From assembly GCA_021397835.1 (NCBI GenBank), contig JAJFZO010000566.1:62001-126000 (forward strand): DNA of 64,000 bases. Direction: 5' to 3'. Origin of the DNA: Moringa oleifera. Lineage: Eukaryota > Streptophyta > Magnoliopsida > Brassicales > Moringaceae. The position numbers and the translations under genes were made by a program. Shown piece after piece: positions 12,701-25,254 of this stretch (positions are counted from its first letter, which is position 1; the number at the start of each line of letters is the position of its first letter). The notes under the pieces were generated by a model. That model searched no databases. It saw nothing but the letters and a program-made list of their open reading frames with translations, and was not told the DNA's origin.

Positions 12701-15700
12701 ACATTTATTTCTGATTTTTCAGGTTCAGTCAGAGAGCTATATCATGACGAAAAACTAACAACTGAAAGATGAGATTAACAGTCACATTTCTTTCAAATGG
12801 TGTTAGCACGCTCTAGATCCAAACAATGTTCTTTGACAGGATAGTAAAATCAAATTAATTACAATTCTCAGGCCTTTTTGATAATTAGAAAAGAAAAACA
12901 TTTTTCCACGACAACACCTTTTCTTGCATAAACAACACCAAAATGAAAATGTAAATATAAAAAGCAAAAACAAAATGCCAAAATCAATTTGACTCAATCA
13001 CTAAGCTTTAACCTTGAAGAAAATGCTACCAATGGAAGACATTAATTAGAAGGTCCGAACCAACCATTGCAGAAGGGTGCTGCAAAACCAGGGGTATATG
13101 CCTATTAATTGCCTCAAACCATTGCTCAAGTCCAGACAGGCATGCTTTTGGTTCTTTAGCATCTTCAGTATTCTCCAGTGTGTATGATGGAGCTGATGAT
13201 ACTTTCTTCATCCTCATGCACTCAGAAGTAAATGGAGTATCCAACAATTTATCATCTATAGGATCCTCCGTTCCTTTAAACCCAGATATCGCACGAAGGC
13301 ATTCATCCAAAACCTGCAGGCACTCATGGATAAGTGGGAGTGCTGACACCCGCACAAGGACAAAATCATCACTTGTTGAAAGACAAAGGGAAATATCCCA
13401 ATCACACAAAATCCATAATAGGAGTTTCTTTTGTTCGTGTTTTTCCAAGGGGAATATCCCAATCACACGAATCACAAAGGTCCAAATATGTACAATAAAA
13501 ATTACTTAAGCCGATATTTTACAAGTAAAAACATTTCTTAAGGGCGACCTTCGACTTTAACAACTTTTGACATACACTTTGTACTGTCATCGTTAAAATA
13601 ACACATATTAAATTCAGAAAGGTGTTCAACATCTTAGAGACCTTTCCTCCCATTTCCTGCGTAACTGCAATGTCATTTCAGTGATATCTTTAGAGACTCA
13701 TCTAGAGAACATCCAAATGGAATTGCTTTTCACGATGTCAATTTATGCAGTACAGGCTTCTAGAATAATTACTTTTTCAAGTATGCAAATAAAGAGATTT
13801 TCAATTTCAGGTTTATGGTAAAACACATTAGACAATACTAGATGGAGAAGACATCTCACCGGGATATAAATATAACTACAGTGTGTCTCTGTGCAGTAAG
13901 TGAAGATGTAACTCTATGCAACCCAACCAATCACGAATAATAGATGCTTTTATATATTTATCACTTCAACCGCTCCAAAATGATAGACAACTAACTCGCC
14001 ATTTCATTAATTCAAGCATCCAATGTGCATGAATTTTTTTTTTTACCTGATCAGGAACAATACATATATATATACCACCAAGGGGGTGCAACCTTTTACA
14101 AGTATAGTTAATTTTCAAATGTTAGGATTTCTACAAAATCTGAAAATCCTCCTCATTACAAAATAAGTACTTGATACCTACAATTTTAGCATATGTAAAC
14201 AGTAATCCCTAACAAAATCTACCAGCATCTCCAACCACTCAAAACACCCTTCTACTCCTTTCACGCCATATTAACCAAAATATCAATAGAGGCAATTCTG
14301 ATGATCTTCCTTCACTCCTTATCAGCACTCACCCACGCCACCAATTCTCTCCTTATCAACAAATCCTTCTATTTTCTCCTTGCTTAGAAATTTTCATATA
14401 AACATTTTACTGTTCCACTAAACCAATAATGCTCTCTATTCATCTCCTACTACATGAAACAGAATGGAGAAACTCAAATGACCATAACATAGTAAAAAAA
14501 TCGAACCTGTCTTGAACTATCCATTAAAAACAAGTTTTGAATCCCAATGGAATAAAGAAAAGGAATATAAAAGGACAACATTGGCATAGCACATCCTACC
14601 TTGATAGCAGCTCCAATTACTTTTTCACCGACAAACCCAACAGTAATTCCGATTTGTCCCTTCCACGTCCTTGCAGGAACTTCTGGGGTAGCTGCCCTCA
14701 AAACCTTATACACAATAGCAGAAACTTGTTCCCAACAAGCTGAAATTATGTTTGGGTAATTGTGTGACAGAGCTCTAAGGGCCTGAAAAGAATGACATAT
14801 GTAATGTTATGCTTGAAACACAACAGATGACTAGAAAAATAGCAGTAAGATTTTGCAAAGGATGCTTCTTCAATCTGTAACTGTCTCACTTCTGGCTACT
14901 GTGTATTAATGCACCTAATTCTCAGAAAGATCAACCACTACCTAATTTTGAGCGAAGCTCGAAGCATAAACAACAGTGAACAAATTGAACACAAGCTTCA
15001 GGGTCAAGGCATTTCATCTAATTAATAGTGTTGTATGCATGAATAAGTGCATATGTGCCAGAATCATATCACTTTGCACAAACGGTCTTGACATTGATAT
15101 TTTTGATAAAGTAATAAATAAGATAAAATGGCATCTCGGAAAGGATGCCTTTCCTGAATGTCTTACTTTCTGCCCGTTAGGTGATTTATGTAACCATTTC
15201 TTGAAAAAGATCCAGTACCCAATGTCTCACTCAAACTCAGAGCACAAGCAATCATGGATACATTGCACACAAGCATCAGGGCCAGGGTGTTTCATCTAGT
15301 CACTGAAGTTGCATGCATGAGTATGCGGAGATGTGCTGAATTCTCATCACTTCACATAGACATTATTGTTCTAATTGAGATAAAGAAGAAATGGCTAAAA
15401 ACTCCCCAAATAAAATTGCATTTACACACATATTACATTTCATTTAAATAATCAAATACGTACAAATAATGCATTTCATTTAAATAATCAAAGACGCACA
15501 GATATTATATTTCATTTAAATAATCAAATACACATAAATATTACTTTTCATTTAAATAATCAAATACACACAAATATTAAATGTCATTTAAATAATTAGA
15601 TAAACCCTACTGACCTTTTTTAATGTTCCCCCTCTCTACATTCCCTCCTTGGTGAGAGGCAGAAAAGCAGACTATCAATCAATTAAACATAAAGTGTGCA

Positions 15701-18700
15701 ACCTACCATCATGACATGCTTTTACAGTCATAAATTTAAAAAATGCAAAAATAAGTGAAGCAATAAGCCTTTACTAAGGGAGACAGGCAAACAGAAACAG
15801 TTCAAAATACAACTGTGTGCTCACCTGAATAAAACATCAGTAACCCCACAATCAGAGCCATTAAGAATCAACCAACAAGTTAATAAATATTACCTGGAGA
15901 GCCTCAACACAGGTGGTTTGGCTGGTTAGTTGCTCCGAATAATGGAATAATACAGAAACAATGCCAGACTTCCTTTCCACATCAGCACAACCTGAAAAGG
16001 GCTTCAAATAGGTTTCTAATGTCAAATTAGATGAAGCACTCAAGGTGAAGGATAAAAATTTTTATGAAAGCAGTATATTGATAAGCTTTTGGCGCAACTG
16101 ATTGAAAAGGAAATATGAAGTTCTGTAGCCTCATAAGTTTAACAAGTTTGGCTATCTATTTGAACAAAAGCCGAATGGTGCTCCTCCCCTTTAAGAGCTT
16201 TTTCATTTGTGTCATTTCAAACAATTTAAAAGATATTCATACGTACTCATCTAATTGCATTCTTGCTTGTTTTGGATCTTTGATTCCCAGGCAACCATAA
16301 CTTGTCCATCATATTATCCACTATATCCCATGAAAAATCCAAAATACAAGCCATTTCCCAAAGCTACATAAGAGGAAAGTTGTACTGCCTCAGTTTGATT
16401 ACCTTAATTGTCAACCAAAGGAAGAAACAGTCAAACAAATTCAAATTATCTAATGTTGATACAGTTGGGATAATGATCCAATGCTTCCTCCAGCCCAAGA
16501 GCAATGAAAACCAAACTGAAGTTGAGAAGAGGACAAGGGAAGAACTGGGTTCTCCATTGAACTTAAAAGTACCGTCCCTTATATCAGGCAAAAAAGATAA
16601 TGCTCAAAATACAATGATGATAACCCCTAAAAGTTTAAAATGAAAATGAAGCCAACCTGTTGATATTTCCTCTGCAAGCAATTCTCTGATTTTTGGTTGG
16701 GAAGGTGAGGTAGAAAGAGCTGCTGTCAAGCAGCTTATTGCAGCAACCTGTGTGAGTAACTTATGATATAGATATCATACATAACATATAATGCCACAAT
16801 TCCTTCACCTTTCCCACGTGAAATAACAAACTAATAATAAATTAATAAAACAAACCAAAGGAAGAGAAACACTAACCATAAGACCAGTTTGATCATTTAT
16901 AAAGGGAAAACCTTCTTCAATCCTCAACCAAAGAGATGTAATTACTGTCGGCAACAACTCTCCAGGCATTCTTGAATATCTATACAATTACAGTTAACAG
17001 AAACAGAAATAAAATAAGCACTAAAACATGGAAGTTATTTACAGCCATCTAACGAGTGGCCAAGTATACAACTGTAACTCCAAGTTCAGCAATTCTATCC
17101 CACATTTAGAACATCTGTATGAAATCAAATTTTTCACTAAAATCAGAGACCTTTTTTAAAAAAAATAAAAATAAAAACATGTATGATTATAGTACTATCA
17201 TGACAACAAGAGGGTGCCTATGAAGGTAATCAGAAACCTTAGAAATGTAAATCTGTTTTACAGATGATCGTTGATGAAACAGCAAGCACAAACTAGAACT
17301 CAATGGTTATCAAAATTTACCTCAGAAGGAATGTTGACCATTTTAGCATCCAAAAGATAACCATGAAAAGAAGGAATCATAAAGAGTTCAAGATAGCAAA
17401 CCAAAAGATAAACATGAAATGAAGAAAACATACGGAGTGCATGATATCAAAAGAATAAGAATTTTGAACAAGGATGCCAGCAATCTACTATGACTTTCGT
17501 GCCGGATTAAGTACAGAATACCTGCACCAAAACTGTAGGCAATAAGCACTGAGAGATTAAAAAACTGGAGCACAATCAAATCCAACCAGCTGAATTTCAC
17601 AGCAAAAACATCTATCGAGTACCAGTATGAAGTTGCACAAGTATCATTCCAAGAGAATTTGAAAGAGCCATAAAAGATCCATATTTAGTAGGCTCCTTGT
17701 ACTCTGCCACTTGCAGGAAAACAGATGAAGCCCCATCCATCATGGCCGCCAGAGTTGAAGCAGACGCAAGCCGTGCCTAAGCACCAGAGAACAGATAAGG
17801 GGTGTTAGGTGCACTGCCATGATAAAAGCATAATCATGACAAGACAATTATAAAGAACAATATTCATGATTCACCCATGATCCAAGACAAATTAAATAGA
17901 GCAGTTACCAATATTAAATGTCTGGCCTACATTTTTATCAGTAATTAGTAAATTTGTGTTAACTATACTGTACATGAGAGGCACCCCCTTTGATGTCATT
18001 TGTCTTTAATATAAATTTATAATATACTTAGTTTATGATAAAAAAAATAAAACAGAAAATTTGATCTAAGTGGGTTTTCTTTTTTTTTTTTCTTTTGTTT
18101 TTTTGACAGAAGACCCACACAGATATTATCTTCACACAACAATTAGTACCTTCAAAAAAGGGTCAAATAACAAGCATGTCATTAGAGTTGCTTCGAACTT
18201 CCTGCAAATGAGCAACTACAATTAGACAAGTGGAAAACATGACAGCTTGGACAAATGAGTTCAACAAGAACCACATGAACTAGAAAGTGTCACCTTGGCT
18301 GTAATACATCATTAGTTGGCAAAAGAATTGTCCATTGTGCAGTAAATGATTTGGGATCGGCCTGACAAAGATCCTAGTCTCCATATAGATGTGCCAAAAG
18401 TTAGATGCATATCGCTAATACCATTGAATGGTAGCCTTCTCCTTACAGAATGAAAATGAATCCAGAATATATCTCACCAGCACAAAGGAAATTCTATTAA
18501 ACTAAGTAAATAAAGAAAAAGAAGCAACCAAAACAACCAACTTTTTTTAGCAGAAACGAAAGAGTATGTATCATTTACTGGGCACCAAAGAGGTGTATCC
18601 CATTACATAACTCTATGATATCAATTAGATCTTCCTCATTTACAAAATATTCACCCGAGTCCCAGAAATTCAAAACTCTAATCTAAAACTCTCTAATTAT

Positions 18701-19618
18701 AAATAAAGGTGTTTCAAAATTATCAAAAGCCCTCTTATTCCTCTAGTGCCAAATGTTCCAAAAAGCTAATTGCAGGATTATCTTCACTAGCATCCTCTTC
18801 TCTTTCCCTAACCCCTGCCCTGTCCATGCCACTACCTCCTCTCCTATTGACCTTGCATGTACCCAAGACAGACCCAGCAAAATGAGAACTGATTGCCATA
18901 GCTGGGCAGTCCACCTGCACCCCACCAGAAGGTGATAAACTGTGTCTTCCTGCTCTTTGCACAAGTAGCATCGGTTCACCAGTATCTTACCCCTTTCCTT
19001 TGGTTGTCAATAGTCAAGATCCTCCCTTTACTGCCTCCTAAGTGAAAAAGGCAACTTTGGCAGGAATTTTGACACTCCAAATCTGGTTCCAGGGAAACAG
19101 TAGGCCTTCATCTCCCCTGCACATCCCTCTAAAGTAAGACTTGACAGTTAAACAGCTGCTACCTCCACTTCCCAGTGTCCAGACCACTGAATCCTCTATG
19201 TTATCCACTGTACTGATTCTCTAAATCAAAACATATTGCCCCTCAATCTGCCCAACTTTCCAGTGTCGGGCATTTCTCCTTAACTGCACAAATCAGGAGC
19301 CCCCTCCTTGCACTCACTCACCTAAACTCCTTTGTTATATGCACCAAAAAAAAAAAAAAAGGTAGAGAATACCTAGGGGCGCGAGACAACTCTCTCTAAG
19401 GAACTCGGCAAAATAGCCCCGTGTCTTCGGGAGAAGGGGTGCCTCCTCACAAAAGGGGTCGCAGTGACCAGGCTCGGGCGACTGTTTACCAAAAACACAG
19501 GTCTCCGCAAAGTCATAAGACCATGTATGGGGGCTGACGCTTGCCCAGTGCCGGAAGGTCAAGGAAGTAGGTGACCTGATGACAAGGGAGCCGACGATCA
19601 AAGCCCCGGTGAACGGCA

Positions 19619-19650
<32 letters not shown>

Positions 19651-22600
19651 CTTCATCATATCTCAAGGGTGTGTCCGCACACCACCTATCAGGCCAAAAC
19701 TTCATCATATCTCCTCTCCCTTCCTTAAACCCAATCCACGCCTCAAGCTCCTCCCACCTTTTTCTAATAATTTTTCACACCCCAACACCATATGACCCCT
19801 TACCACTTGTAGTCATCCAACGACCCCTCTAACTCCCATATTTCACCCTTATTACACTTCTCCATAACCTTCTCTCTCCAACATCCACCTCCATAGCCAC
19901 TTGCCCATTAAAACCTTGTTAAAAAAGGTTAAATTCTTGATTCGTAAACCACTTTTTGCCATAGGCTGAGTAACCACCTCCCACCTCACAAGGTGGTATT
20001 TGTAGCAATCCCTACAAAAACTTCTTTTGTATTTCGTCCAACTTACTAGCTACAACCCTTGGCAGTTGAAAGATAGACATGAAATAAACAGATAGGCTAG
20101 CAAGAGTAAACTTAATCAAAGTTTAACTTGTCAACTTTGGATAAATATTTTTTCTTCCATCCCACTAGTTTCCTTTCAAAACGCTCCACAACCCCATTCC
20201 ATATCATAGCCTCCTTGTATCTAGCACCCAAAGGCAACCCCAAATACTTCATAGAAAACTTAGTCAGCTTAGCACCCATTAGAGAGGCTAAAATCCTTTC
20301 ATTTCCTACATCACCCACCACTGCAATCTCATTTTGTACTTCAACCCATAAACAGCTTCAAAAATCAGTAAATACCCCTTAAATTAATTACCTGCTTCAC
20401 CTTTGCTTCGCAAAAAACTATGGTGTCATCTGCTAATGCAACACCATCACCTCTCTCCCATCACTACCCACTTTAAATCCCTCCAATAGTCTCTTGTCAA
20501 CAACCTTCAACAAAAGTCTATCCAGTGTCTCCACCACCAAAATAAACAGCAAGGGAGACGAAAGGTCCCCTGCCTAAGGCCCTTGATTCTGATTATCCTG
20601 AAAAAGTCAGAAGGGCAGCCATTCACCATTACTACATAAAAGGCAATAAAAATGCACCATGACATCCAGTTGCACCATTTACTACCACATACCATCCTAC
20701 TTAGCATATGCAACAAAAAATCCCGCGTGACATGGTCATAAGCTTTTTTCATGTCAAGTTTGCACACAATACCTTTTCGCTCCTCTCATTTTGCTATCCA
20801 CCACTTCATTTGCAATAAGTACAACATATCAAATTTACCTTAACCACTTTGCCAATACTTTAGAGATCAACTTGTACACACACCCAACCAGGCTAATTGG
20901 TCTATAATTAGTAATGTTTACAGCCTCTGTCTTCTTAGAAATTAATACATACGTGGAATCAAGAGACTTTACAAACCTCTCATTCTCATGAAACTCCGCC
21001 AAACAGCCTCAAAATATCACCTTTTACAATCTCCTAGATAGATTTCAAGAAAGCCATTGAAAAACCATCTGGCCCAAAGCCTTGTCCCCATCACACTCCT
21101 TTAAAGCGCTCCATACCTCAGCCTCCCCAAACTACCCTTCAATACTTTCCTTCAACTTGGTATTAATATGCCTGAATTCCATCCCTTCTAGTTTTGGGCA
21201 CCATCCTTTTGTTTCTCGATAGAGGTTCTCATAAAAGCTACTAATCCCCTCCTTCAAATCCTCCTTTCAGCCAAGAGTTCACCATCAATCTGCAGCTTAC
21301 TTATAAAATTACACTTTCTATAAGCACCATCTTATGAAAAAATGCGGTGTTTCTGTCACCGGCCTTTAGCCAAAGTGCCTTCGATTTCTGTCTCCACAAT
21401 ATCTCTTCTAATTTTAACAAATGCACTAGCTCACTCCCATTCTCTTTTCCTATTCCTTTACTAGTCTGTCAAAACCCTTGACCCTTGACATGTGGCCACA
21501 TATTCTCAAACCTAAATGAACATGAACCCTATTTAATACCATCTACCACTAACAACACCGAATCACAATCAAAAGTTGGCATTGGCAATAACACCTGCTA
21601 CATACTCGAAAAACTCTCCTCCCAATTGTTGGAAACCAAAAACCTATCTAGTCAGGACATAGGTGGGTTATCCTTCAAATTGGACCATGTATATAATCCA
21701 ACTATAAGAGATAGATCATGTATTCCGAGACTACCTCTTTGAACTCACTAGAAAGGTCACCCCCACCACCTATCGTTTAAAAATAAAACTTCGTTGCAGC
21801 TGCCTCCTGACACCCATGAGATCCCTCCTGACTCCTCTGACAATCTTTGAAATCCTTCCAAAAGCCTTCCTTTCCCCCCTAATGCTACTCCCATAAATGC
21901 CTGAGCACATCCACTCAACCCCCCTATCCTCCAATTTAAAAACACAAGTCAGTGACTGGGAACCTATCCAACTATCCTTTAATTTTCCCAAACTACCATT
22001 CTAACATGTCAATATACCACCTGAACCCCCCTATACAGCCTTACTTTCCCACTTTATATGTTCCCTGCTGCACAAACTTCTTGTCACAGCCGTTGTCATC
22101 TCCTCCATCTTAGTTTCTTATAAGCAGGTTATATTTGGCTTCCGCTTACTGAGCAACCGCTTGATTATGACCCTCTTGTCCACACTATTAACTGTGAGCC
22201 TCTTGTCCACACTATTAACGGATCTTAAAAACCATGGTTGTGCGAGTTGTCTGGGCTCTTCATAAGCCCACTACCTCTATCCTTACCCCTTACTTCTTTT
22301 TCATAATTAACCTCAAATTCTAAGTCTTGTAGCTCCCTACTAGCATCCCAACCACTTCTCCTCTTGATCACATCCTTCCCTAGACAAGTTAACAAACCAT
22401 CTTCTTCTTTCTACTCTTGTGAGTAGGGAGAATACTTCATCTTCCAAGCCTTCAAAGTTTAAATCAAGTGACTTACAGATTGTGGCCAGGTCTCACAAAA
22501 TCCTTCTTGAAATTTCCTGCTCACTCGAATCATCATATGCCACCACGTCCAACCCACTCCTACCGTCAGCCCCACCTCATTCAGTACAGTGTATATTATG

Positions 22601-25254
22601 CCAACATCCACCATAGGATCACATTTAAAGCCCAAAAAGAGAAAATGAAAAGTTAAAATTATAGTATATATTACGCCATAAATAATAATCAAAGAAAGAG
22701 AATACAAAAGGACAATTTAGATCAATGTTGAGGACCCGCTCATCGAGAAAAGTACATGTTGACAACCTTCATTTAATAGAAATAACAGAAGAATGACCTG
22801 AAGATTTTACCCATATGCTAACAACAGAGTTGATAAGAAAGAGCATTTAGATTCTGGGTTCTAGAATTTAGAAGCCATTTTATAACTGAAGTAACCACAT
22901 CCACCAATTCATGGTTCATACGGGCACCATAAACTGACTCCCAACTTATATAAGATCCAGCACAAGAAAACCACAATATGAACAGACATTAGATGACGAA
23001 GCACAAACTAGTATAAGATGACCTTGTGATCACATTCAATTGTACAAGCATTCAGTTTAATATCTTTGAGACACATTCAATTATACTATTTCATAACTAA
23101 AAATATAATCCCTTTCACCTTGGACAGGCCCATGTTCATGTTTTAACTTTTCCTGCCAGTCACACTGATATCAAGCAAGACTTGCCATAGTTCAAACATA
23201 CATGGGTATCAAACATGAAAGGCTAGAATACTCAAAGCATCAGGAAGTGGGTGAAGAATTAGGAGAAATAGAACGTTGTGAACTTACCTGTAAGCAAACA
23301 AGGGCAGCTACTCTAACCTTAGAGCTTTGGACATTATCAGAATCCTTAAGGGATCCATCACTGTCACTGTAATCTGAGTCCGACGATGTAAAATCAACCG
23401 CTGAAGACTCATCATTGGATAAACTCAGGGATTCCTGAACTTTGGCCGATTTCATGCTTAAAAGTTCCTTTTTCCGCAAGTGAGGAGGCCTATATGGAGT
23501 AAGATTTCTTCTCTTGGGCTCCTCACAGTTCAACTTAAGGTTCATTACACCAAGCTCCTCCTTGTGAACGACAGCAGGACACAAAAGCTGGGATCGACTA
23601 GTAAGGCCATAAACAAAGAACATCCTTAATGCTGCTACAAAACTAGAAACCTGCAAATACTTTACCATCAGTTTACGGAGATAAAAGACCATGGCTGCAG
23701 ATATCTAGACATATCCACGACTTGATTTTCAACTTAAACCGAAAATGCATGACTTACATGATCAGAAAGGGAGCACCTGGGATCAATAAGAACCAAATGT
23801 AGACAGTGCAGAAGAGATGCATAAAATCTGTAGAATGCCACATGCAAAATTTGTTAAAAGTGAAAGATTTAGGGCAATGCACCAAAAAGAAGCAGCATTG
23901 TATGGTTTATCGGCTTTTTCTCCCTTATTTTTCTTATATGATAGACAAATAGATTGGGAAGAGGAGATAGCAATACCTTGACATGACATTGTCTTGCACC
24001 AACAGGCTCCTAGATACTAAGATGTCCATCACTTTCCTAAGAACCTAATTCACGATGCACACAATTAAGTGTGCCAGATTTAAACAGAACATAACCAGAC
24101 AGATCTATAAAATATGTTTACCTCAGTTGTTGACATACAAATGTCACCTGGAAATGAAGAGCCAGCTGCAGAGAATGCTTCCCCAAGCATAGTAAAGGCA
24201 AAAGCTTCAAGTTCCCACAAGCTACAGTATCTGGATAGCTTGTTTCCAAAATCGACAGAAGACCTTTGCTTGCCACTTGAAGATTGATATGAGAAAACCA
24301 AGTCCGCATGCAAGCATGCTATGACGTGGAGAAGGAATTTAACCAAGTGGACATACACCGAAATGGAGGATTTTCCGTGGGATAGAATGCTAAGACGTCT
24401 GGAAAAGAAGTTAGAATATGAGTTTCAGGATATACACTGAAGGCATGAAAAACAGAACATGAAATGTGTGCAACATAAGTGAATACCAATGCGAACACAT
24501 AGAGGAAATTGACAAATACTCTGAAATCCGGTTCAAAGGATTTGGATGCAACAGAATATTGATTCAGTAAAAATTGTAGAGCAAACAGATAGCAGCTAAC
24601 CTTAAAGTCTCTAAACATTCCATAACAGGTCCAATTCTAGGTGCCTTTGCATTTGCATCCCCATTTGGCGAAATGAAAGGTTTACTGCCAGGGATGCCCA
24701 AAAAAGAATCCACTATGTTAGCAAAAGAGTCGAGAATGATAGTCCACGAAGAGGAATCGATTTGGAGAGGAACGCGAAAACAAATATCACGGATCTGACA
24801 CAGCCAGAGGAACAACAGTAAGAACAAAAGAATTCTAACAAAAACGGGAGGACATGAGACTAACGAGAGGACGCACCAAGTGGCAAGCGTGAGTAGAAGT
24901 AGAGATCATCTCTTCAGCATCACCATCCTGTGAAGCACTTGCTTTCGCAACCAATTCCAGCAGAAACCACAGGTCCGAGGCGACCTAAGAAAGCGGCAGC
25001 CAAGAAATATAATTTCAATTAGGAGAGGGGAAAAGGAAAAGCCAAGTAGACATGGATGTTTAGAGAAGATGAAGTTCAATCACCTCGTCAGGAGGGAGGT
25101 CAGTAGCTGCAGAGAGCAAAGATTCGGAGTGGGAGAAGATGAGATTTTGGAGCAATGGGGTAAGTGGAGGCGGTGGGCTCATCAGGGTTTCATCCCTCAG
25201 CGTCAGAAACGCCGTCCTCCACCATCTGACACCTGATGACGATGATGCCGCCAT
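6702..25254 (-). CDS. HEATR6: HEAT repeat-containing protein 6-like (ARM/HEAT repeat, DUF4042)
   Basis: I traced 27 exons: 25254-25084, 24984-24877, 24794-24601, 24398-24122, 24044-23977, 23827-23758, 23650-23288, 18361-18294, 18201-18150, 17776-17623, 17521-17434, 16979-16877, 16747-16657, 15991-15894, 14782-14600, 13313-13065, 12243-12148, 12038-11944, 11837-11774, 11672-11585, 11484-11411, 10676-10413, 10265-10192, 8466-8360, 8141-8023, 7790-7713 and 6911-6702. All junctions are GT-AG with consistent phase, total 3606 nt, 1201 aa, close to animal HEATR6. The start [19 protein letters not shown] and end [10 protein letters not shown] fit plant homologues such as At4g38120. Exon 7 carries an acidic Ser/Asp-rich linker followed by [11 protein letters not shown], the start of the DUF4042-type helical repeats. 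Later exons carry repeat helices such as [19 protein letters not shown] and [15 protein letters not shown]. The molecular role is unknown; the fold suggests a protein-interaction scaffold. The 4.9 kb intron 7 hosts a LINE and a plastid rDNA insert without disturbing the frame. Confidence 0.93.
14985..15400. repeat. Diverged tandem duplication inside HEATR6-like intron
   Basis: Two related blocks of about 130-145 bp begin near 14988 and 15258. Both carry 'acacaagc.tcagggccag', 'tttcatcta', 'gcatgcatga' and 'catca.ttcacatagac'-like words in the same order. This indicates an old tandem duplication of about 270 bp. The blocks lie in the intron between exons 14 and 15. No coding potential is kept. 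Confidence 0.6.
15430..15598. repeat. 36-bp AT-rich tandem repeat, about 4.5 copies
   Basis: The core word CATTTAAATAATCAAA recurs at 15441, 15477, 15513 and 15549, with a degenerate copy at 15585. That is an exact 36-bp period with small substitutions in the linker (acacaaatatta variants). It lies in an intron of the HEATR6-like gene, directly downstream of the larger tandem duplication. Confidence 0.9.
19361..19650 (+). pseudogene. Nuclear insert of chloroplast 23S rRNA gene (domain V fragment)
   Basis: This stretch reads as plastid 23S rRNA, plus sense. Words include 'ggaactcggcaaaatagccc', 'ggtcgcagtgaccaggc', 'actgtttaccaaaaacacag', 'accatgtatgggggctgacg', 'agtgccggaaggtcaaggaa' and 'taactataacggtcctaagg', ending at 'ggtagcgaaa'. 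The plastid form is recognised by 'ggtctccgcaaagtc' and the 'accatgtatgggggctgacg' block. A few substitutions and small deletions relative to my memory of the plastid gene show decay. A run of 15 A precedes it, and LINE sequence lies on both sides, so it interrupts the LINE. It cannot be functional rRNA: only about a tenth of the gene is present. Confidence 0.9.
22172..22219. repeat. 27-bp tandem duplication in LINE 5' region
   Basis: The 21-bp word beginning 'cctcttgtccacactattaa' occurs at 22172 and again at 22199, a 27-bp period with two copies. It lies within the decayed endonuclease-encoding part of the LINE. Confidence 0.85.

Larger units (their letters stand above)
18541..22460 (-). 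mobile_element. L1-type LINE remnant (EN-RT-zf-RVT), sense to host gene
   Basis: Reading the minus strand gives decayed ORF2 of a plant L1-like non-LTR retrotransposon. First comes an apurinic endonuclease-like part around 22240-21770, with words resembling ITCLQETKMEEM and [17 protein letters not shown]. Reverse transcriptase pieces follow: [13 protein letters not shown] with GLRQG at 20780-20570, and [17 protein letters not shown] with [12 protein letters not shown] at 20260-20120. Last is the zinc-binding zf-RVT end ([20 protein letters not shown]) at 18980-18740. Many stops and frameshifts are present. The 3' end shows a short A-run (T-run on plus) at about 18541-18548. ORF1 was not recognised, so the copy is probably 5' truncated. 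It sits entirely inside intron 7 of the HEATR6-like gene in the same orientation. The 5' limit is approximate. Confidence 0.85.

Noticed and set aside
15430..15598. CRISPR-like array
   Set aside because: The 36-bp period is continuous repeat with decaying linker, not repeats with unique spacers, and it sits in a plant intron.
19361..19650. Functional rRNA gene or bacterial contamination
   Set aside because: Only about 290 bp of plastid-type 23S is present, decayed and flanked by LINE sequence on both sides.
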